This document shows, one piece after another, positions 57,500 to 64,000 of a stretch of 64,000 nt of DNA (position 1 is the first letter of the stretch; each line of letters begins with the position of its first letter). Made by a program: the position numbers and the translations under genes. The DNA is from Aristolochia californica. Its lineage: Eukaryota; Streptophyta; Magnoliopsida; Piperales; Aristolochiaceae. The stretch spans positions 24,893,220-24,957,219 of the forward strand of contig JARWKL010000015.1 in the NCBI GenBank assembly GCA_029961685.1, read 5' to 3'. A model generated the notes under the pieces. The model saw only the letters and a program-made list of their open reading frames with translations. It ran no database searches and had not been told where the DNA came from.

Positions 57500-58350
57500 C
57501 TTTTTGCCTTCATGTAAATATTATGTAGTTGATGTGGGGTTTTGAGAACTGGTTTTCTTCCACCATCTCGAGGTAAACGCTATCACATTAAGGAGTATTT
57601 AGTTTGTGGTACTGATAATTTTGAAGAGATGTTTAATCGTAGACAGACCTAGTTGGGAAATGTGTATGGCTAGTACTTATTGTTGTTTTTTATTTTTGAG
57701 GGAACTTCTAGTCTATCAGGTTGCTTGAAAAAAAATGTTTCCAAGGATATGATTGCTTGGAGGACTTGATGGAAGTGACCACTAAATGTTTCTCCTAATT
57801 TTACTTATAGTTCTTCCAATTATGGCCAACGATATAGAGAAACTTTGACACTTGGTCCTCTACGGTACTATACACAGTATCTTTAAGACGACATGTTTCC
57901 CTCAAAATGTTAACAATGTCAAATGCCTAGCTAATTCAACCCAAAAAATCGGTCTGTTAAGTGCAGAAAGCCAAGTACCTAACCCAGGTGGACCAGGGGT
58001 GGATCGGAACCACCTAGCTCTGACATCCACAGTTCCCGTTCCTTACCATTTCCGCAGGAATTCGAATGCAGAACGTGGTGCCCAGCTCTGATACTATGTC
58101 AAATGCTTAGCCAATACAACAAAAAAAACCGGTTTGTTAAGCGTGGAAAGCCAAATACCTAACCTAGGTGAATGGAACCACCTAGCTCTGATATTAGCAA
58201 CGTGTGTTATTCACAATTATCTTATGGGGGTTGATCCAAACCTAGAGTTTATTAAGGAGGTTGATCAAGAGCTTATGAAGTAAGAGATTGGCGAGGAAGT
58301 GTGCTTAATTTTAAATTTGTCTAAAAAATGTCAACAAGCAGAAAGAAAAT
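57500..58350 (+). pseudogene. PIF/Harbinger transposase fragments, opposite strand, interrupted
   Basis: Plus-strand pieces: around 57520-57660 YYVVDVG, then RGKRYHIKEYL and NFEEMFNRRQT with frameshifts (DDE region), and around 58205-58350 IHNYLMGVDPNLEFIKEVDQ, the same tail as at 57017-57301 but inverted. Between them lies about 500 bp of unrelated repeat (57917-58196). Confidence 0.65.
57918..58196 (-). repeat. Direct repeats with retroelement primer-site-like motifs
   Basis: Two diverged units (57918-58028 and 58098-58196) share GTCAAATGC, GAAAGCCAA, TACCTAACC and CACCTAGCTCTGA. On the minus strand they contain TAGTATCAGAGC (58096-58085) and TAATATCAGAGC (58196-58185), close to the TGGTATCAGAGC primer-binding site used by many plant LTR elements. 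Likely retroelement debris inside the Harbinger region. Confidence 0.5.
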
Positions 58351-58690
58351 GAGAGCGAAAGGTATTTTTTGTTGTTTGACAATAAATAATTATTGAAATA
58401 AAATAAAATAAAAGAGAAAATCACTCTTTTAGTTACTAATTTTTTTCTCACAAAATGATAGAATTTTGGAAGAAAAAAAAAAAAAAACTCAAGAGAAATT
58501 TTTAATCATCAAAATTTTAAAATATTACTAATTTTTTTTTCTTTTTTATTTTCCTCATGTATCAAAACAAGAAAAACTATATTTCTCTTTCATTTTCCAA
58601 GGGCATCCAAACAAGAGAAAAAACAAATCTCTGTGTTTTTCTCTACTCTTCCCTGTATTTTTCTATCCACTTTCTTTGTTCCGAACCCGG

Positions 58691-59758
58691 CCTAATCGGC
58701 TTTTCTTCGTTCTCGTGTAGGTTCTTCACTTTGAAAAGAGACGACGTTTGATCCCCCGGTCTAATAGTCGACCGTCCCCTTGAGATCAAATACTAATCTA
58801 AACCCAAACCAATCCCAGAGCCAATTAATTTATTGTTCATAATGGCTGCAGCGTGGTTCACCGGTCAGATTTATAGCAATGGCTCCGGTTGGGTATTCAG
58901 AAATAGCGGTCCGATGTTTCCCCCACAACCTTGAGTGGTTCGTCGTGGCGCGATTTGCAGGGTTTTTGCCTTCTAGGGTTTTTAAGGCAGAGAGGGAGAG
59001 AGAGAGAGAGAGTGTTGAAGCGTTGTCTGGGAGCGGGATATTCGAACTCGTTAAGTAAGTCTGAGCCTGAAAAGTCATTTATCCTCGTCAGTTTTCTCTA
59101 GTTTCCTTTTAATCTGATCGTGTTTGCCTTAGTCCAAAGTCGTACCACTTTCTATATTGCAAGTCGAGCTAAATGTATGTGGTCGCAGTAGCTTCGTCTA
59201 TTTATCTTTCTTTTACCTTTTTTCTTTGTGTTACTGCAACAAGTAAACCCGAAATTTGGTATTTTCTTTGCATAGGTGTTCGAATCGATTTTTTTTTTTT
59301 TTGTTTTTGTTTTTTCACCTGTAGTTAGAGGTGGTCAGTGTATTCCCCATACTAACGTTTCGTCACTATACCGGCTTACTGTTAGTCTGTTAGTTGTTGT
59401 AGCTGTCGTGTTCTACGTTTGAAATGCTGTGGTCCTAACTCCGTTGCCAAGTGTAACGAACTCGTTTGATGTCCGTCATGGTGTTCTTGTTTCTGGACTA
59501 TGATTTCCTCTTTTTTATTTTTTCAGATGAAAATCCTAAAATTTGATAATTTGTTCCCTGTTGCTTTGAGCTATAACTGTGGCGAATCAACCTGCCTTTG
59601 TTTTATTTTTATTTTTTATTTTCCGTCAATTTTGATGGTGAAGAAGTTAACTTTTAAATGCACTCAAGAGATCCAACTATTACGTGAATATTGTGAGATT
59701 AGATGGAAACATGACTTTTTCAGAGTTCTAATGTGGAATTTTTTGCTATGTAACAGTG
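58691..59758 (+). promoter_or_regulatory. WDR12 promoter, 5' UTR exon and leader intron
   Basis: Around 58940-59054 the sequence has the look of a leader exon (CTAGGGTTTTTAAGG, a GA run) ending at TTAA then GTAAGT, a strong donor at 59055. The matching acceptor is TAACAG at 59751-59756, three bases before the start codon. So a leader intron of about 700 bp is predicted. Confidence 0.55.
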
Positions 59759-60522
59759 ATGGAGATTGACAATGAAGCATCTCGGCAGATACGTGTCCGC
59801 TTTATCACAAAGCTTCCTCCTCCACTTAAAGTCCCTAATATGTCCATTGCAGTCCCTTCCAACCTAACTAGAATGGGACTGTCCGAGACTGTTAACCTTC
59901 TTCTTAAAAATGGTACGCTTGCTAATCCATGAACACTTGTCTTGTTTCTTCTCTGGTAATCGGGATTCCTGGCTGTTAAACATGAATGACAAGATGCAAG
60001 TATAGCCTTTCAATAAAAAAAAAGAATATTCTAGTATATATTATAAGAAACAGATAGATGCAAATATACATGCACATTTCTGTTCCTTCTTTATAATTCT
60101 TATTATGATTATTATTGTTGTTGTTATTGTTATTATTGTGTTATTATTTCAGTTTCAAATATTGAACAGCAAACTTGTGTTTGTTTTGTATTCAATACAA
60201 GTCTCTGAAATTATTTACGGAAACATGCGGAAATTTGAAAACTAAATTAACTGAGTCAACTGCAAAGAATAGTCTGGGTCCTCAAATTGCTAGATACATA
60301 ACAGAGATTGATTTATGCCAGTGAAACATATTTTGTCATATACCTGAAGGTTTTGGCCGGTGGAATTTTCAGTTTCTTTTTCTTTGTGGATTGTCTAATA
60401 CTTATTAATTGTTCTTATCAGGAGATCCTGATTGTGAAGATCAACCTTTTGATTTTCTAATTGATGGTGAACTGGTCCGCATGTCACTTGAAGAGTTTCT
60501 TCATGCCAAAGGCATTTCTGCG
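59759..60522 (+). CDS. WDR12: Ribosome biogenesis protein WDR12, N-terminal exons (partial)
   Basis: Two coding exons, 59759-59912 and 60422-60522, encode the first 85 residues. They read RQIRVRFITKLPPPLKVPN, then IAVPSNLTRMGLSETVNLLL and FDFLIDGELVRMSLEEFLHA. This is the NLE domain that heads WDR12/Ytm1, the WD40 protein of the PeBoW complex (with Pescadillo and BOP1) needed for 60S subunit maturation in the nucleolus; NLE binds the AAA ATPase Midasin. The WD40 repeats must lie beyond the right edge: the intron opening at 60523 is not closed in this window and holds a LINE and a TRIM. Start chosen as the ATG right after the leader acceptor. Confidence 0.9.
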
Positions 60523-60847
60523 GTATTAATGTTTGCTACATGTACTTATTAACTTCCAAATATGTGTCTAGCCAAAATTAATACATGTGTATGCACACAC
60601 ACACAGTATATTCTTTACCATTGCTTATTCTCATATTCTTAAGCATATCTATGGTCCAAGATTGATGAGTAGTTAGAATAAGAAACTCCAAATCACAGTA
60701 CTGTGTTTATAATATTTTGTGAATTCAAAGCTACAAGGCAAAACAAGGGGCTCTTTACCTGATAGGATCATAAGAAGGATGGCACATGCGCCAACTTTAA
60801 GTTGTTTGTGGAACCTTTAGAAGGATCATTCAACTTGAGGCCTAATT

Positions 60848-63800
60848 GTTTTTTTCGGAATAGTGAATGGCTTTTTATTACTGCAAAGAAGAAAAAGGCC
60901 AGAGGCCAATAAGATACTAATTTCCCACAATAAGGAATGAATGGGAATCCTTTTGTAGTGGCAAACCTCTAAAGCTGTTTTGCTAGAAGTGCTCTCTTCA
61001 CTGATTTCAGCTCTTTATACCCTACCCTTCTTTGCCTTTAGAAACATTTCCCTGTTTTACCAAGGGGTAATGAAACTTCTTTGAGGCTCCCTACACAAGA
61101 ATTTGTGGTAGATGGCATCGATGCTATTAATTAAGGGATTAGTGAGAGGCAGTAAATAGAAATTCCGGTTAGCGTTGACTTGATTAGGGTTGATATCTAG
61201 CGAAAGAAACCTGCCTTTCCAGAGAGCTAGCCTCTTCTTTATCCTTCTCGGCATCTGGTTCTGCAGAGCTTTATTATGTTGGCCATAGAAGAAAGGGAGA
61301 CCCAAGTAAGTTATAAGGGAAAGCAAGAGTTTTGCAACCTAACAGTTCTGTGTTTTTTTTTTTTTTTTTTTGTTTATGAAATATCTACTTCAATTATTGA
61401 TTTTACATTTTAGGGGCTTTAGGTTTTTCCCAGCTCAGCTTGACATCACCTTGGCCCTCTGAAATTGTTGGAAAGAACTGTGCCACATGAAGAAAATGAG
61501 TAAAAAAATCTTGGGTTTATTAGTTGGGAAAGAGAAATTTTAACTAACTAGTCATTTTGGGATGGGCCTTGGACTTGACTTCACAAAGTACCAAGCATGT
61601 GCTTAGGCATGGGCTGCCACCTTGGACTGTCCACGTGTAGTAGGAGTTAGAGAAAAGGGCTCACACGTGAGGGGGAGTATTAGAAAGGATTGTTCCATAT
61701 GGAAAAATGAGTAAAAAAATCTTGGATTTATTAGTTGGGAAAAATGATTCTTACTTTGGTTAGTCATTTTGGGATGGGCCTTGGACCCAACTTCACAACA
61801 ACCAAATCAGACCACCATTGCTTTAGGAGGAGAGAAAATCCTTCTCATTTGACCAAATTAGCTCAAATCTAAAAGGAGGGGCCCACGAGTTTGGCTGAGT
61901 TTTGATCGAGAGTGAGGCATGGTCAGAAATGGGCCTAGATTGAACTTTGGCTGCATATGATAAGAACATATTTAACCAATCTCGGTGAGCTAGGAAATTT
62001 TCAAAGTTACTTAGGATTGGGTTGCATTGTCCATTTTTTTAGTTGAAGGAAGTGCAAGACATCGCGATATCAATTATACTATTGTTCTCAATGCAGTTAG
62101 AGAAGTCTATCATGGCTAGAGAGACAAGCCCAGAGCTAGAGGATTTTTCATTCACATACCTCGTGAGGTTGAAATCCCCACCAAGCAGTGGAGTAGGCCA
62201 AGCTGAAATAGTTTGGGAGAGCATTTCTAGAAATGCAGTTTGTGGCTAGGATTTTTGTGGACCATAAACAGGTGTTACGACCCCAGTGAGATGATGGGCT
62301 TTTGATTCAAATGTAATTGCAACCAAGAAGCTTGACTTTAAGCAATCAATTTTATCCAGCTTATTGAAGTCCTAGACAATTATGATGCCCCCTGCAATGC
62401 TTCTAGCTTCCAACACCACCCTCCCAACATTTGATGAGTACCATAGGTTGTATGTCATTTCCCTTAGAGGGATTTTCCCACATTGTTTCTTGAATAAGGG
62501 CAAATGTTACTTTGCTAAGTCTTCGGGACTTCTTTTAGAATTACTCTATTGCTAAAGGAGCCTAGGCCCTGGATGTTCCAGGATAGGATATTCATTGGTA
62601 AATCTTGCTTTGGTTGTGAGAGACTTGGAATTTACTCAAGATATCCCTTAGTTTGTCACTTAGGTTGTAGTGGACACCTAGTGTGGCTGCATACTCATGT
62701 AACCCGTGTCAAACAATTTGCTTGATTTTGTTACTTCTTTCTGCATTGAGACGGAGTCTAGGGGATTTGTTAGAGAGATGGGGTGGGATGCATCATACTC
62801 ACTTGGCTCCATCGTCGGGGCAACATCGTATGAGACCAAGGAGGCATTAACTTCATGCCTTCTTGCATACGTGAAGCAAACGGTCGCCCTACTTGGAAGG
62901 GATGGGGGAAGTGGTGATTTCTATGAGATTTGAGGATGAGCTTAATCAGGTCTGTTCAACAGGTCCGATTCTATCTTTTGTCATGCCTTGAGATGCTTGA
63001 GGCTATTTCACTACGAATGGAAGCTTCAATAAGTGGGGTTGATGTGGGGCCCTTCAACGGTGGCCAATGAGATGCCATGCTAAGGATCGGCCAATTGGGT
63101 ATCATGTGCTGTTGCTAGGTGAGTGTAAGTGGTGGGGAACTCTAGCAAGGAGGCACCTGATCTTGAGGTGGGGGCTAGGATGATGCCTATCAATTTAGCT
63201 AGGATTCCATCCTCAACCATCCGATTAGGATCAAGACTATGGTTCGATTTTGAAGTCCTTGGGTATCTTCTGGAGCAGCTTGCAAATAGTTAGCAATACG
63301 TACTGTGGCAAGGTGAAACTGAGCAACAACTGACTTATATGACAAGGGACAATTAATGCTCCTGCTTCCTCAACTCCAGTCATTTGAGATTGGCGGGTGG
63401 TAGTAATTTTTGCTCGGCCATGCCTAGCTTTCTGTTGCACATTAAATCCTTTGCTTCTTCTCTAGTTTGTCAAGTTTGTTGATTGAGGCATCCTTTGTGC
63501 TGAGAGAAAAGAATGTTTCACCCTTGGAACCCATAGGGAGCCAAGGTTATCCAGAAGCTGATGTGCTGTTGAGATTTTGAGTCGCACCCGATCCAACCTT
63601 CGACCTGCCATTGCCTCGGGATAATTTTTTGTGACCTCACCGAAGACACATGTGATTTCCTTGAAGTCCTCTTTGCACTAGAGGTGAAGGGGGATGTCTT
63701 CCATTGTTCATGCAACTGGGCTAGCAACAACTTCTCCTCATCTTTTTCCTTTGTCTTTTGCAACTCTCGGCGGGATTGGAGAATGCCTTATCTCTTTTGC

Positions 63801-64000
63801 TGCTGCAAAGGTAGAACCTCCAGCTTGGTTCTCCTTGAACAATCGACTGCCATTGTCGATTCGGGCTGCATTATTTGAAATGAATAGTGTTGCAAACCAT
63901 AGTGAGGGAACAAGATCTTGATCTGGTTGTGTGCCACAAGGAGCCTGACTAGCTGGTATGGTTGGCCAAGTATTATTAGTAGTTGTCGGAGGCTGCTGGT
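60848..64000 (-). mobile_element. Antisense LINE in WDR12 intron, partial
   Basis: Minus strand. The 3' end near 60848 reads AATAAAAAGCCATTCACTAT followed by A. An RT-thumb piece at 61326-61057 reads YLGLPFFYGQHNKALQNQMP. The endonuclease starts at 62595 (MNILSWNIQGLGSFSNRVIL) and includes VVTPVYGP and LLGGDFNLTRYVNEKSSSS (about 62195). Most of the RT between these is missing. The part from 62640 to the window end is probably ORF1 or the 5' UTR. Stops and frameshifts throughout. Confidence 0.8.
61466..61797. mobile_element. TRIM (terminal-repeat retrotransposon in miniature) nested in LINE
   Basis: Two 120-bp direct repeats (61466-61585 and 61678-61797) share AATGAGTAAAAAAATCTTGG, TTTATTAGTTGGGAAA and TAGTCATTTTGGGATGGGCC. 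They flank a 92-bp interior ending in the purine tract GTGAGGGGGAG just before the second repeat. Total 332 bp with no coding capacity, the structure of a TRIM. Its LTR is related to 28082-28198. I could not identify a clear primer-binding site. Confidence 0.8.

Larger units (their letters stand above)
54845..58690. mobile_element. Decayed PIF/Harbinger transposon region
   Basis: Near each edge the same motif appears in opposite orientation: CTTGTTTGGATGCCCATGG at about 54929 and, reverse-complemented, CTTGTTTGGATGCCCTTGG at about 58590-58608. These fit long inverted ends; outer limits are approximate. Inside are Harbinger-type transposase fragments on both strands and a Myb/SANT-like companion on the minus strand. 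AT-rich and full of stops. Confidence 0.65.

Noticed and set aside
1..64000. CRISPR arrays, bacterial operons, organelle DNA insertions, tRNA or rRNA genes
   Set aside because: No spaced short palindromic repeats, no organellar gene runs and no complete cloverleaf or rRNA motif were seen; tandem repeats here have only two or three diverged units.

Overview
This is a piece of flowering-plant nuclear genome, probably from a eudicot; the sequence alone does not fix the species. The evidence is plant-specific gene families, GT-AG introns, AT-rich intergenic DNA, and many decayed plant transposons (hAT, PIF/Harbinger, Ty1/copia, LINE, TRIM, tRNA-derived SINEs). I see no operon, CRISPR array, rRNA or tRNA gene.

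Layout of cellular genes: HDHD3-type HAD hydrolase (+, 4798-6139); QRT3-like pectinase (+, 10215-11962); DUF2358 putative plastid protein (+, 12476-14853); second QRT3-like pectinase (-, 16460-18568); EAF1-type chromatin protein with HSA and SANT/Myb domains (-, 21217-30926, 21 coding exons, 2004 aa); allantoate deiminase AAH (+, 34611-49725, 12 exons, 485 aa); ZIP-family metal transporter (+, 52995-54257); and the first two coding exons of WDR12 (+, from 59759, running off the right end). For every complete gene the joined exons keep one open frame; each chain was assembled by hand.

Transposons fill the rest. A hAT element lies between the HAD and first QRT3-like genes, and an internally deleted relative lies after AAH. 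AAH is inflated to 15 kb by a 5.2 kb copia element in intron 5, two LINE remnants in intron 8 and a truncated LINE in intron 2. A decayed PIF/Harbinger region sits between ZIP and WDR12. The first WDR12 coding intron holds an antisense LINE with a small TRIM nested in it; a solo copy of the same TRIM LTR sits in an EAF1 intron.

The genes do not form one pathway: AAH is purine/ureide catabolism, QRT3-like enzymes act on wall pectin, EAF1 on NuA4 chromatin acetylation, WDR12 on 60S ribosome assembly and ZIP on zinc/iron uptake. The closeness of QRT3-like genes and AAH recalls Arabidopsis chromosome 4 (At4g20040, At4g20050, At4g20070), so part of the block may be ancestral. I found no convincing novel multi-gene system. 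The most notable items are two inferred GC-AG introns, a tandem triplication spanning the AAH exon-1 donor, two hAT copies with complementary deletions, and the nested TRIM/LINE.
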